Of a stretch of DNA of 64,000 nt, positions 49,801 to 61,866 are shown one piece after another. The notes below the pieces were generated by a model. That model saw only the letters and a program-made list of their open reading frames with translations, had not been told where the DNA came from and searched no databases. The stretch is from Haplosporangium gracile (taxonomy: Eukaryota; Mortierellomycota; Mortierellomycetes; Mortierellales; Mortierellaceae). The DNA is taken from assembly GCA_015499985.1 (NCBI GenBank), contig JAAAUF010000029.1, positions 32,984-96,983 of the forward strand, given 5' to 3'. The position numbers and the translations under genes were made by a program. Within the stretch, counting starts at the first letter, position 1. The number at the start of each line of letters is the position of its first letter.

Positions 49801-52800
49801 AGAAGGGAGGCACGCATCCATACGCCTTCTTTCTTCTCTATTTGGTCCACGTGACAGAAAAGCCATTGCAACAAAGGAAGAAATGGAGTGGGTCTCTTCA
49901 GCATTCCCCCATAAACTTTTTCTTCGTTCTTTCTGCCTTTCTGCCCATCCACCTGATCATTCGCAAAAGTACTGAGTTCATCAGAGGCCTAAAAGATCCT
50001 TGTACCACTACAATCTTCTGGGGATTAAAAAAAAGACGATAGACGACATTTAGAAGAAAACCATATCAAACTCACCACACCAACCAAAAACCAAATCCTT
50101 AACGGAAAACCGGTTCTGTAGGGTACAAAAAAAAAACATTCGCCAAGAAAATGAAAAAGAAAAAAAATACGAAATGTCGGAAGAACTTCTCCCACTTTTC
50201 CTTTCTCTAAATACCAATCCCTTCGCTCGCTAATTTCTCTCACTCTCTACGCTTACTTCAGTTCTCAATTTTCTGTTTTCTGTTTTAGTCATTTTTGACT
50301 CTGCATAAGTTGTGCAGAGATGAAAGAAGAAAGACTTCGGACAATCAACCTTACAGCAGAGAAGCATGAGATAAAAAAAAAATGATGAACGAAGAGAGCG
50401 GTCTTCTTTTCGGTGTAAAGAAATGAAAGAGCCCCTTCTTTTGTAGAATTGATCTTTATAGTACAATCATTAGTTTCTGGTCGGCAGCCTACAGCTAACC
50501 CAATTAAGACATCGCACGATTTCCATGAGCTGGTTCTTTAACAGGGGGGATATTCTTAAGACAGAGTCAGCTACCCAAATAACTTGTTCGTGCAACCCCT
50601 TCATGGGATGCTGCCGTGTACAAATGAAAAGGGGGTGCCAAGCTGGTTTGCCCGGTTCCAAACCTTCGGAGTGCGCGGTCTCGATTTGAAACTACAGGGG
50701 AAGAGGTGATGGTGTTGAAAGATCAAAGGACAAAGGTCTGATCGAAGATCACTCCCCTCCAGTCCTCGAATCCAGATACCATCAATAAACAATAGTAACG
50801 GATGAAAGGACGCGCCTCTTAGAAAAATTAAGAGACAAAGACATAGATGTCCACTTGTAGACCGCACACTTTCCCTCTCATCACTTATATTTTACTTAAC
50901 ATTTGCTTGAGTGTATTTCGTTCGCAGCCTACCAATCATTCCTGTCAAAGACCTGGCGATCGTCAACCGATGGTAGAATGATAGGTAGGCAGTCCACTCA
51001 CAAAAATAGCAGGGATATTTACTACTCTTTACCTTTCATAGAGCAAAGAGAGGCAGGGAGCAAAGATTTGTACAGGCACTATGTCGTCCTTTGTCAGTTC
51101 GGCCACATATTGACCCTATCAACTCTACCATCACATGTACCTCGGGAATGAACTGTTTCTTTTGCGAAAGAAAAAAAGACACGCCTTCACTTCCTGTCCG
51201 TCCTAATCTCCAACTTGTCGATACTGTACACATACAGCAAGATGCGCTCGACCTACAAGAAATAGGATATGGTCAACATTTAGGAGATGCAGCAAATATA
51301 CTGAAGAAGACAAAGAATAAGAAGACAGACACAATTGAGAAATAACTGATGTCCTCCCTCTCTAGTGCTTTTCTTTTCTACCACATCGTCTGACATGACA
51401 AAGAAACTGTCCTATATTTTAAAAATAATTAACTATGTGGGGGTTTAACAACGAGGAGAAAGTACCGAACCCCTAGTTACTTACTAGTAATCATGAGAGG
51501 GCTTCCATATGATTCCCCTATCCCGTTGAGTGCCCCTACTTTTTTTGTCCTCTGGCAGAATTGCCAAAAAAAAACTGGTATGGCACGACAACATTCCGCG
51601 GATCTCCTGCGAGTCATGTTCTTCGTCATCGACACCAACTTTTCCACAAGTTGAACAAACATTGATATAAACCGCTTGCCGAAGTACGGAGTTAGCGGTT
51701 TTTTAAAAAACACACTTTGTCAATAAACAAACAAACTCACAGGTATGGATAAGTTCCCCTGACCATGCAGCGATCAACTTGCTGTCTTCAGTGCCCACTA
51801 TCCAAACGCAATGGTAGAAAAGAAAATTAAGGTCGTCCCGGAAAACTTTGATTATTATCACCACCATCAACAGAAATCAACAACAACAATAACAACAACA
51901 AAACGGGAAATTGGTTGGAGCATGCATGCCAATTTATCTTTCTGTTTGTTTTGTTTGTTTTCTGTGGAACGGCGGAACGGGTCCCTCGCTCCTTCCCTTC
52001 TTCCACACCCAGTCAGTGAGTAAATTAACATAACGTGGTGTTGTCCATCCTCTCCTATTTCTTGTACTCCTCTCCCCCTCTCCCTCCGTGCCCTGCTCCT
52101 CGCAAGTCCGGGTCCATTCTAGCGAGCAATAAACGTAATGGTAGATAGACTCACTCTACCTCTCCTCCCACTTCCACTCACCTTCATTCTTCCCGCATTC
52201 CCGCTCGACCCTTCCTTCCGTCTGTTTGTGTGTATATGTGAGCGTTAATTGAGGCAAAAGGGCAAGCAGTAAAGAACAGCGGAAAAAGCGGAGATGAATT
52301 ATTTTTTCTCATATGGGCTAAAGCGACAACCATGACGAAGGTGGTGCATCTATTAAGTATGTAACCAGTTCATTCTTCCAGCTATGATTGAGATGCATGC
52401 GTGCTTTGCGGCCACGTTGTATTATTGGGTCGTATTCTCATAACTTTGGCCAAGGGGACCGTGAAAAGGAGATGGATTGGAAATGCACGCAAGGAGCTGA
52501 CGACCGTTAAAGAGTGGCTGAGGATCACCGGTACGGTGGCTTGGAAAACAAATTGGCTCTGACAGCCTAAATTAGATTAGCAGCAAACGGCGAATAAAGA
52601 AGGAGACAGAAGGGGAAAAAAGGAAAAAGTGGCCAAGTGACCCTTTCCATCCTCCTTTTGTAAGTCTGCTGCAAAGGCCCATTACACTAGCTCACTAGAC
52701 GGGCTCTGCCCATTGCTCACAGCTATAAGCGTCATTCTCATCATATAATGCTGTTCTGTCTCCGTCCCATCTGTTTTTATCCGCCTCAGTCATATTGATC

Positions 52801-52994
52801 CTTCCGGGGGCTGAGTTAACGGATGCCTGCTGCCGTTGTGGTTGATTAAAGAGGGCGTTGGGAATCTATGATGGGGCAAAAAGACATCCTGTTAATTTTT
52901 AGACCTATGGTGTTGTGGTTTGTGAGTCTGTACTGTACAGTACGTACACGACTGACTATGTGCGGGTCCCAGACTATCTAATTATACCTCACGC

Positions 52995-53033
52995 CCACCA
53001 CCACCACCACCACCACCACCACCACCACCACCA
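52995..53033. repeat. CCA trinucleotide microsatellite, 13 copies
   Basis: Perfect CCA repeat in non-coding DNA. Confidence 0.95.
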
Positions 53034-53441
53034 CAAGACCACTCACTACAGCAAACCACAACGAACCACTTACTACGCTTTGTTATACTTAGTACGTTTA
53101 CTAGGCTTACTCATCTCACCATTCAGCTCATCTCATCAACGCCACCTGGACAACTCTCTCATCTGATCACCACACGACACCTAGACAGTAGGCGGACTCG
53201 ACGTCAGTAATGACGGCACAGACAGCAGCTGTGAAGTAAAATGAAAGCAAAGCAGGGGCAGACAGTGGGAGAGGGAGAGACAAAAAGGCAAAAGGGATGG
53301 AAGGGGGTTTATTGCTGACACTAACATAAATCTCATTTCTCCTCCTCACCGCTATGACTATCCTGCATTTGTGCTTTTGTTTCCTATCCCTACCCTGGAA
53401 CAGTCCTACTGTAGTAAGTTGACCCCGGGCATAAGAAAGCC

Positions 53442-53505
53442 TGGAATCCCCAGGAACAAGACACAGAGATATCCAGGGGATCTTGCTTGTTCCCCTTGCA
53501 TTCCA
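53442..53505. repeat. Imperfect inverted repeat able to form a hairpin
   Basis: The arm 53442-53460 (TGGAAT...GGAACAAG) pairs with 53486-53505 (CTTGTTCC...ATTCCA), with a small internal mismatch, leaving a 25-base loop. Confidence 0.7.
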
Positions 53506-54217
53506 GAAACTGACACTGTCCCTCCTGTTTCATCGATTAATTTATGAATCGGCACCTATCAGTACGAATAAAAAAAAAGGGGGCTGAAGGGAAGGATTGT
53601 GTGGTGTAGGTGCTCTATTTTCCTTTTTTGCTTTGGCGTCATTAGACATCGGAGTTTAGAGATAGAAATATAAAAAAAAAGTGCGCAGGGAAGGAAAATT
53701 AGTTTGACACAGCAGACAGGAGGACAGACAGACAGACATACATATACAGCCGGCCAGCGGAGTGGAGATGTGAACAAGAGTTGGGAGAGCACTGTAGAGT
53801 AAGCAGCAGGTGATCGAGAGAAAGATAGAAAAGAAATAAAAAAAAAGGGCGTAAAGTACAAAATCAAGGTGTATCCACAAGACTTAAAGATACAAATGAA
53901 ATCGCTTCTGAAGACATACACAAAAGTCATTGCTTTGCACAAGTACAGCACAGTAGAATAGAGAGAGAGAGAGAAAGATGTATGTATCGCAAATGAAATA
54001 AAGGTATACTTTTTATTTTTGAGAAAAAAACTGAAAAAAGGAAGAACTTGTACAATTTCCGAAAGTTTGCTCATTACTTTTTTTTTGTTTTCGAAAACGA
54101 ACTACATTCTGAGCTGGTGTACACTACGGGGCGGAGGAGAAGATTTGTTGACAAAGTGAATAGAAGAGAATGAGCCAAAAGGAGAAGGGAGGGGTATGGG
54201 AGTTGATGAAAAGGCGT

Positions 54218-54916
54218 TTACTTGTTGACCTGAACGTCAGCGCACGAGGTGTACCACTCGTTGGAGTTGAGGCGCCAGCGCCACTGGAGGAGGTACATGC
54301 CGGGGGTAGAGTTAGCAGGGACCTTGAAGCATCCACCGCAAGGACGAATATCGGAGTTGGCGGCCTTGTCACAAGCAGAGTAATCAAGGGTGGTCAACTG
54401 GTGCTTGTTCAACTCGGATTGGGGGTGGTTCTTCTTCATGTCGTCCTTCATCCAGTTGATGAGGACACGACCACCATCGCGATCACCGGCGTGGTTCTTG
54501 GCGGGCCAGCGGACGCAGAGGGTGTCACCGGCGGTGGTGACGGTCATCTTGCCCCAGGCAGAGTTCTTGCCAGAGGTCTTGTAGTAGGCATCGGGGATCT
54601 TGGCAGGGCGAGTCTCGTCTGCGCCGGGCTCCTCACCGGCCTTGCCGTCAGAGCAGGCGGGCTGGCCGTTGATGTTCTTGTGGCCCTGCTGGTAGTGGCG
54701 GTTGGGATCGGCATCGTCGAGGGAGGCGAACTTGGGCTTTGTTGGGTAGCGGCGGGCGTAACCCATGCACTTGCCCTTGGTCCACTTGTTGGAGCTGCCT
54801 GAGGGCTTCCAGTCAACGCAGTCGGCCCACGAGTGAGCCTCGGCCTGGGGGGCGAGGTTGGCGAGGACGGCCAAGGTGGCGACGATGAGGATGGAGAGAG
54901 AGGACTTGAAAACCAT
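54218..54916 (-). CDS. Secreted LPMO-like copper protein
   Basis: Single exon of 232 residues. A signal peptide (hydrophobic core ILIVATLAVLANLA) ends at AEA, so the mature protein would begin with His28 (HSWADC). A free N-terminal histidine is the hallmark of lytic polysaccharide monooxygenases, which oxidatively cut chitin, cellulose or related polymers at a copper centre. The likely second copper ligand is His142 in WPAKNHAGD. Eight cysteines in the mature chain (34, 50, 89, 134, 182, 193, 196, 225) fit an extracellular disulfide-bonded fold, and the C-terminal LQWRWRL...EWYTSCADV resembles the family's final strands. The specific AA family and substrate cannot be told from sight. Strong C-ending codon preference suggests high expression. 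A TATA box lies upstream. Confidence 0.82.
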   Translation of the reverse strand: MVFKSSLSILIVATLAVLANLAPQAEAHSWADCVDWKPSGSSNKWTKGKCMGYARRYPTKPKFASLDDADPNRHYQQGHKNINGQPACSDGKAGEEPGADETRPAKIPDAYYKTSGKNSAWGKMTVTTAGDTLCVRWPAKNHAGDRDGGRVLINWMKDDMKKNHPQSELNKHQLTTLDYSACDKAANSDIRPCGGCFKVPANSTPGMYLLQWRWRLNSNEWYTSCADVQVNK

Positions 54917-55133
54917 GTTGGTTAAATGTGGAAGGAGTTGAGATTGAGGATGGAGTTGTAAGTGAAAGAGTCGGGGGTTTAACTCGGTAGTAAGGCGAGA
55001 GTGAAGATGAGAGTCTGGTGTAGGGGGATGGTTGTAGGGGTGGAGGGAGTTGTTGTTTATTTGCTATGGCAATAGCTAGGAGGGAGAGTTCGATGAGGAA
55101 AAAAAAAATGAGAATTGGGGGGAAAGCTCGGTG

Positions 55134-55141
55134 CCTTTATA
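55134..55141 (-). promoter_or_regulatory. TATA box of the LPMO-like gene
   Basis: TATAAAGG on the minus strand, about 220 bases before the start codon, followed by a long CT-rich leader. Confidence 0.6.
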
Positions 55142-55999
55142 CATGTAGGAAATGCCGAGGAGTAATCTAATGAATGGAATACATTCAAAACAAAGGGGCA
55201 GAGGCGCCCGGAAATTGCGGTATCGCAGCCTTGGTGAAGGGAGTGGAAGTGGAGGCAGATGAATTTGGCAAAGAGAACACCCTCGGACGAATCAAAAGTA
55301 AAATAAAGGGGTGCCCAGACCCTATTTCTGCTGTGATTGCATTCATTCTGAGAAAGTATAAATATATAATTCAATGGCGGCAGATATGTATTGTAACTGG
55401 TACGACTGTCAAAACAACAGAGAAGGTGCGCGCCCTCTCACTCCCTCTCTCCATTCATTGCCCTCAATTCTCATTTAAACTTTGACCGCAATTTTTCCGT
55501 CGACCTTCCTTTCAAACAAAACAAAGGACGCCCTGATTGAGACAACCAAGACCACACATTGAATCGAACAAGAAAAAAAAGGCAGAGGAAAAAGGGAATA
55601 AAGGTCATCAGCCCTGCTTACCTGCCTGCTAGCCAGCACAAGACGAAAAAAAAAATAATCAGCGAGAGCACACAAGCAAACGGCTTGTGAGGTCTTGTTT
55701 ACATACATACTAACACATAATACGAAACAGGTTAGTGTGTAATAAGGAAATGGAAAATTCTGAGCCAGACCAGCCAAAAGGGTAAACTGAAAGAGACTGA
55801 AGGTGAAGGGGCCTCTTGCACCTGTACCACTTTCCATCTTCACTTGCCATCATTTGATAATGCGCAAGACATAAACTCTCTGCCTTTTTCCCTTAAAACA
55901 ATAAAACGCACGACGCACCGGACCAACAGTGTTAATTAACGGAAAAAAGGCACAGAACAACGAGAGAACTACAGAGAAGACAGAGATCCAAGGCACACG

Positions 56000-56019
56000 C
56001 ACACACACACACACACACA
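56000..56019. repeat. CA dinucleotide microsatellite
   Basis: Ten uninterrupted CA units. Confidence 0.85.
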
Positions 56020-58380
56020 GACGTACAATAAACCAAATGGCACTAACGGCAATTGGCGTAAAAACATACGCAAATTATTAATTTCCAGCCCAGCACAAGG
56101 TCCAATAATTGGCCTCCTCCGCCCCTCGATCGCTTTATGATCCCATACCGCTGTTTTGTTTTTTGCCTCTCTTTTCTCCCTTGCCACAAACATTTAGATG
56201 GACAGGCGTGGAGGAAGAAATGAGGGATTAAAAGTACAATCATCGGTGAGAAAAATGCCAATAGACCTACATAGAGTACGTGGTACAATAACATTGTCCA
56301 TGCACCTGCACCAATTCCTTTTCACCACCCATTCCTCACCTTGCGCACCACAATAAAGGCGTTTGCATGCGCATTCTCAGTTATCTGCGTCGGTGATCGT
56401 TTTTGTTTGAAACTTTGCAATATAATTTTTTTTACAAATATGTGTTCGCATCCACTTTTGTTATTTTTTTTTTTATTCTGCGCCCGCTCATACATGTACA
56501 ACGTTCATATTCATGTTCATCCAGGTACAAGGTGTGCGCCCACTTCTACCTATCTATCTACACGTGATGACTCTCATAGTGGAGAAGAAATAACAAAGAG
56601 CGAGAGAAAAGACAAATCGAAGAGAGGAAGAAAGAGAGCATGCCCCGATCACTTCTAATTTACATACAATGAAGTTCTGTGCAACCCTCGATCTCATATA
56701 ATTCTTCTCTTCATCTTCTTTCCTCGCTTCATTTGTCTTCTCCTTCGCGCTTCATGCTTCATGCTTCTATCCCGTACTACATTATGTGTGGAGGTGGAGT
56801 TCCTGCGGCGTCAGCCAAGAAGGAAGAAACATATACTGGTACTCTCAGTGGTTCAAATGGGGCAGATGGCTCAAAACAACGCCTTTTGCTCACAACCAAA
56901 AAGGAATTAGGAAAATAGGAAAAAAGGAAAAAAAAACAACACGATCGAACAAGCAGCAACGCCAAACGCCTCCTAAGCTAAGGCAGATTCTAGTCTATGC
57001 CCCACGCCAAAACTTATTGCAAAGGATAGAGGAGGGGGAAGGAACAGGGTAAAAGAACCCCTGCCCTATAGATCACCCCTTCCTTTTATCTCCTAGGCAA
57101 CGCGACAATCAACATTGTGCTGACAACGAAAAAGAAAAAACGAAACAAAAAGGGAGGATAGATGAGTTAATCAATGGAGTACCCTTCTTTTCTTTCTGTA
57201 TTTGTCATTTAACTGAATTAACTGAATTACCTGGACATGCAAGGAACAAGAAAAAAAGGCGAAAGAAGACAAAAAAAAGTTTGAATCTCGATAATCCCCT
57301 CTCCATCACCTCCCGCATTTTGTTTGATCTCGCTTCTCTGGGCAGATCTCCCGCTGCTATGTTAATTGGGACCCAGTCATTTGGATAGAGACCTACAACA
57401 ACAACAAGAGGAAAAAGAGAAGGCAATCTGGTTCTGCTAATTGCCATTCGTCAAGATTTCCGCTCTAAAGTCGTCACTCGTTATTACTCCTGCCTTCCTC
57501 CCTCTGTTCTCCTCCTGACCACACAATAATATAAAATTCAGGCACAGGCAAGTGTGGTGTGTTTAATTAAAGTAGAACTAGTAGATTGTTTCTGCCGAAG
57601 GAATAGAAAAGGGATATGCGGGACAAAGCATAGATAGGAGACAAGGCAGGGATAGAAGAAATAGTCGAAGGTCAGGAAAAGGGAAGGAAAAAGGATGAAG
57701 GGTGATTAAGTGTTCTGTTACACATTACACTCACTTTCCTGTGGACACAGCTCTTGCACACAGAAAAGCAAAAACGAGTCTGGTTCTGGCGGCGAAGGTG
57801 GTGCGTTGGCCAGTTAGGCTGCTCTTCTGAGCAGGTTCCAGGGTTACACAGAAAAAAAAAGCAAAAGCACGCACGCACATACACATTGCCTTGTCTTGAG
57901 AGCAATCAGTTTTACATCACTCTAGCAAATAATGTGGGTAACCTTGCTTGAACTCCCGATAACTGCAACCACACCGACCACCCCTCCACCACACGCACCA
58001 CCACCGATCCGATCTGGACAGAGTAATAGTCCAGGTTCGAGAGCACTTGAAGTCAAACCACTCAAAGCGAGTGGGTGCGTGGCCCGAGTAAAAATGAGTG
58101 AGACAAAAGTCTGGTGTGTGTATGTGTCTGCTAGGATACTGTTGTTAAGCAGAGCAGAGAGATTGTGAAAGAACAGCTTGTCCTTCTCGACATGACACAA
58201 CTTCATTCGGTTTCAACAAACATGATCATGATACACTAGCCGTTGTCGATGTTGTTTGTTTGTTTGTTTGTGTTTTGTCGCCTTTTTGTTTTTTTTCCCG
58301 TTGCTGCTGTTTATTGACAAGATGGTGCAACATAGATAATAGGGGTAGACTGCATGGTTCAAATCGTGGTAAATTCTCCC

Positions 58381-58411
58381 TCTCTCTCACTCTCTCTCTC
58401 TCTCTCTCTCT
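58381..58411. repeat. CT dinucleotide microsatellite
   Basis: (CT)n interrupted once by CA. Confidence 0.85.
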
Positions 58412-58986
58412 TTCATACGGACGAGGAACAAAGAGGGAGGCAAAGAAGGCAGGAAATGAGAGGAAACTTAATTGCAGCATGCCCTGTTCCTGAATCTGAA
58501 TGACTCTTTCTTTTCTTCCCGAGGCATGTCATTATTAACAATGACTATGCCGAAAAGAGGGGAAGAGGATAGAGATTATGCTGTTTGCTGCATTCTTTCT
58601 TCCCGAGAGATATTTCTCCGACTCTACCGTCATGCCCTTTACCTTTTAGCCGGCCATGCCATGCACCTGCAGCTGCAGCTGTTTCATACTCTCCCTCCCT
58701 CTCCTTACCAATTGATCTGTTCTTGGCATGTTCACTTCACTCGCTCCTGTTCGTACAGGGGTGATTAACAGTATCAGGGACAAAAAAAAATCAATGGGCT
58801 ACATCAAAAATTCCCGGTACCATCACCCCCTCCCCTCCCCCCTGTCTTTCTCTCTTTCTTACTTCTCTCCCATTCCAGGTAAGGATACTTGTTTTGAGGA
58901 GTGTCAATAATTGGGAATCACACTCACCCAGACACAAAGAAATGCCTGTCCTAGATCAGCAGACTACTGTACCGGTACCAGATCAT

Positions 58987-59121
58987 GGGGGAAGTGAGTC
59001 AAAAAAGCATTTCTGCCTGTATCAGGTTGGCACAACCAGGGGAAATGAGGTCAAAAAATGCCAATGAAACTGTAATTTAGAGTTTTATTACGGCCTTAAA
59101 TGGCCCTGGGTCACTTCCCCC
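58987..59121. mobile_element. Possible miniature inverted-repeat element
   Basis: Perfect 11-bp terminal inverted repeats, GGGGGAAGTGA and its complement, bound 135 bases. A degenerate copy of the left end (AGGGGAAATGAGGTC followed by six A) lies inside. I see no target-site duplication and no coding potential, so this is tentative. Confidence 0.35.
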
Positions 59122-59432
59122 TTCTCATTCGTAAAGGTGGACCTTAATAAATGAACTGAAAGAAGGAAAGGGGATGGAGAGGCAATTATGGAAAAACATA
59201 TGATAGGAGGAAAAAGCAAAAAGGAGGCGTGAAAGGTATCAAAGTCTAACTAGCTTGTCTGACTGGGGTCTTGTGCTTCTCTAGGCTCCTCTAGCATATC
59301 TGCCTAGACAAGAAGATGCTCCCTTGAAGTTCCAGTCCTAGTCCTCCTCCCTATCGCGTCACAACAGCCAGATCCATCCCTTCCCTTCTCTCCCCTCCTC
59401 CCCTGCCTAATTTCACACACACACAGCGCTGT

Positions 59433-59741
59433 TTACGACATGTCACCGATGATATTTTGACTCATATAAAAAGCCTGGGTGGTCGACAACTTGTCCGGTT
59501 TGAGGAGGTACGAGGCGTCGGGTTGTTTCTTGACAGGAGGGCTGTTTGTCGCCGTGGTAGATGATGGGGGGATGATCTCACCGGTGGGGGATTTCTTGTC
59601 CTGTGAGAAGACGTTCTGCTGTGTTTGTTGCTGCTGCTGCTGTTGTTGTTGTTGAGAGAAGTCTTCGGATTGGTACTTGGAAGCGTTGGGGCCGGGCTCG
59701 AGGACGGCGAAAAATCTCTTGAGTGACTTCGGCAATGGCAT
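59433..59741 (-). CDS. Small Gln-rich protein of unknown function
   Basis: Single exon of 102 residues. It starts MPLPKSLKRFFAVLEPGP, has a run of ten glutamines at about 30-39, a Ser/Thr/Pro/Lys-rich middle, and ends in KLSTTQAFYMSQNIIGDMS. There is no signal peptide or membrane segment. The evidence that it is a real gene is the promoter: a TATATAAG box 165 bases upstream and a CT/CA-rich leader ending in ATACATAATG, the same arrangement as other genes here. I do not recognise the family. Confidence 0.65.
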   Translation of the reverse strand: MPLPKSLKRFFAVLEPGPNASKYQSEDFSQQQQQQQQQQTQQNVFSQDKKSPTGEIIPPSSTTATNSPPVKKQPDASYLLKPDKLSTTQAFYMSQNIIGDMS

Positions 59742-59905
59742 TATGTATGAGGTATAGGTCCAGGTGAATAGGGTGTTGTAGAAGTGGGTGAGTGAGGGTA
59801 TGTGATATGTGTGGATATGAGTGTGATGATGGATGTGACGGCGGTGGTGGTATAGGAAAAAGTAAGTTGTGAGTTTGATAGTATCAAGCAGTGGGAACAG
59901 CCACT

Positions 59906-59913
59906 CTTATATA
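59906..59913 (-). promoter_or_regulatory. TATA box of the small Gln-rich protein gene
   Basis: TATATAAG on minus, 165 bases before the start codon at 59741, followed by a purine-poor CT/CA-rich leader. Confidence 0.65.
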
Positions 59914-61830
59914 GTCCTTTTGTTATGCACGTGGCCGCTGTTTCTGGAAACAAAAGTCGACCGAATAAGTAGGTTGGTGCTCAGGTTTAAAGAGCATAAA
60001 CAACAAAAATGGCACCTAAACAGAAGGAGAATGTAAGTCAAGGACAAGAATAAGAACAAGGGCTCAGTCATAGCGTTCTTCTGTTTAGAAGTTCCACGAA
60101 GGACGAAAGGGCGAAACCCCAAGAAAATGGCAGAAAGAGCTTGGCGATGGACGGATGCGCTCCCGAGGAAACTTGAGGGTTGATTTTTGCGTTTGTTAAT
60201 AGCGGTTGAAGCAGCATTTGAGGTGTACGTTGGACTGTTTCTTCCTGTCGTTCTCGTATCGTCGCTCTTGGAGAAGCGATTAAAGGGCTTTCGCAGGGGC
60301 ATAGCTTTTTGGTGTAGGAAATTATGAAAAGAGACAGCGAGCAATGTTTTTCGGAAAAGTGGGACTTGTCTGAAGTATACGGCAGGATGTGGCTAACCAA
60401 AGTGAACAAGAAAAACAGCACCACCACATTAGATACCATGAACCAATGGAATTGATTTATCATGCGTGTCACCTTATTCGTTGTTGAGTTCACTACAAGT
60501 ACAAGACAAACTGATTGAACCCTCTTAGCTCCTGCAGCACCTTCATCGTCGTCCGGTACCTGACCATCGTCTACATACAGCAGAACCTGTAACAAGTTTG
60601 AGAGGTGACAGATTACTCCTACACGTAGTCGCAAGTCCTGAAACCCCAAATTACACACAACAACAACAACAACGACAACGATAACAACAGCAACAGCGTC
60701 GACAGGCTATGTATTCGGTTTGTCGAAGACGTATGTTCCATTCGAACACCTGAGCAAGAGAGAGGAGAGCAGCAACATCACTAACGAACATTTTGCTGTC
60801 CCAACCTTGTTTCGTGCTGTCGACTTTTGATGTGAAAAAAAGAAGGTCACAAGAATCTCTGTTGGTGTAAATGCTGCGATCTGAGGGCAATGCATCATCC
60901 ATGCAAACCAAAGCATTCAAAATTCAGTTGACAAAATTTCAGACAAAGCAAAGTACCCAGGCCGCCCATATGACCCCGGAGAGTGACGATGACGATGATA
61001 CGGGTTGTAGTGGTGGTGGTTTTGAATGAGTCAAAACGAGCTTGCCGAGAAGCAGTCGCGTTAACGCACAAAAGTGATGAGATCCAAGACCTCGAGAAAA
61101 GGTTGCGAGGATATTGCTGGAAGAGAGGAGAAGGCGAGCAAAGAGCGAAAGCAGAATTAGGAGTAGGAGCAGAAGCAGAGCAGAAAAAAAGATGAAAGGG
61201 CAGATTGAGGAGGAAGAGGGGAAGGAGTCATTGAGGGACGGATAACAAAGGAATGAGGTACAAACTCCTTTATATCTCCCACTCAGTCATTCCCTTAACA
61301 TAGGGAAGGAGGGAATCAAGAAGGGGAAGGGGAGTCAATGGTTAAGCAGGATGGAATGGATGGGAAGCGACACTGAGCTGGGAAAGGGTGAGTGTGCATG
61401 TATGTATTTAGACTATGTAGACTTGCATAGCATCGACCCATGCAACAAAAAACTAAAGTGGGTTGTCTCCATTAGGCTAAAAGGGCCAAGGATGTGCCAG
61501 ATGAGTGGCCATTGGTCCGGCCAATGGTCCTTTCACAGCTAAAGCCTGGAGGAGAGGATGGAGCAGGGACAAGTGAGAGGCGGAGAAAAAAAAAGATATG
61601 TGGATTTGCGATACGTAGTCTAGCGCAAGGGAGACAACGGGAAACAGAGTGAAGACCATCGAAGAAAAAAAAAAGATGACAAAAGGGGACAAGGCGCACA
61701 GACATGACCACAGGGTGGCTGACACGCAAACGTGGTGGTCTTTTTTTAGCCTACTTGGAAATCTTTTGGGTTGGTTTATGTGTTGTTGTTAGGTTTGATG
61801 ATTGGTTTCGACGATCAAAAGACTTCTTTC

Positions 61831-61866
61831 GTTCAACACGTTCAACACGTTCAACACGTTCAACAC
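61831..61866. repeat. 9-nt tandem repeat, four perfect copies
   Basis: GTTCAACAC is repeated four times without mismatch in non-coding sequence. Confidence 0.95.

Larger units (their letters stand above)
46850..54217. other. 7.4 kb region without a confident gene
   Basis: Purine-rich on plus at 46990-47780, the CT-rich leader side of the Zn2Cys6 gene. The stretch 50600-51350 has more natural composition than its surroundings. The frame at 51091-51345 (plus, 84 codons) contains CFFCERKK...PVRPNLQLVDTV and could be a remnant of a mobile-element or zinc-knuckle protein. A similar short frame with CVLC at 52398-52560 is not convincing. An inverted repeat (53442-53505) and a CCA microsatellite are listed separately. 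No tRNA or rRNA gene is seen. Confidence 0.5.
54917..59432. other. Intergenic region upstream of the LPMO-like gene
   Basis: Contains the LPMO promoter and leader (54917-55150). A frame at 55174-55485 (plus, 103 codons) has fairly protein-like composition, but no motif, leader or splice signal supports it. The rest is low-complexity spacer with CA and CT microsatellites and a possible miniature transposon at 58987-59121. Confidence 0.5.

Noticed and set aside
52380..52560. Cys-containing frame resembling the end of a retroelement zinc-binding domain
   Set aside because: Only about 55 codons, with no consensus beyond CVLC and no neighbouring element sequence.
55174..55485. 103-codon frame upstream of the LPMO-like gene
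   Set aside because: The composition is acceptable, but there is no motif, no recognisable start context, and it ends in CT-rich spacer.
58340..58370. tRNA-like T-arm GGTTCAAATC
   Set aside because: The flanking stem does not pair, and no matching anticodon or acceptor arm is present.
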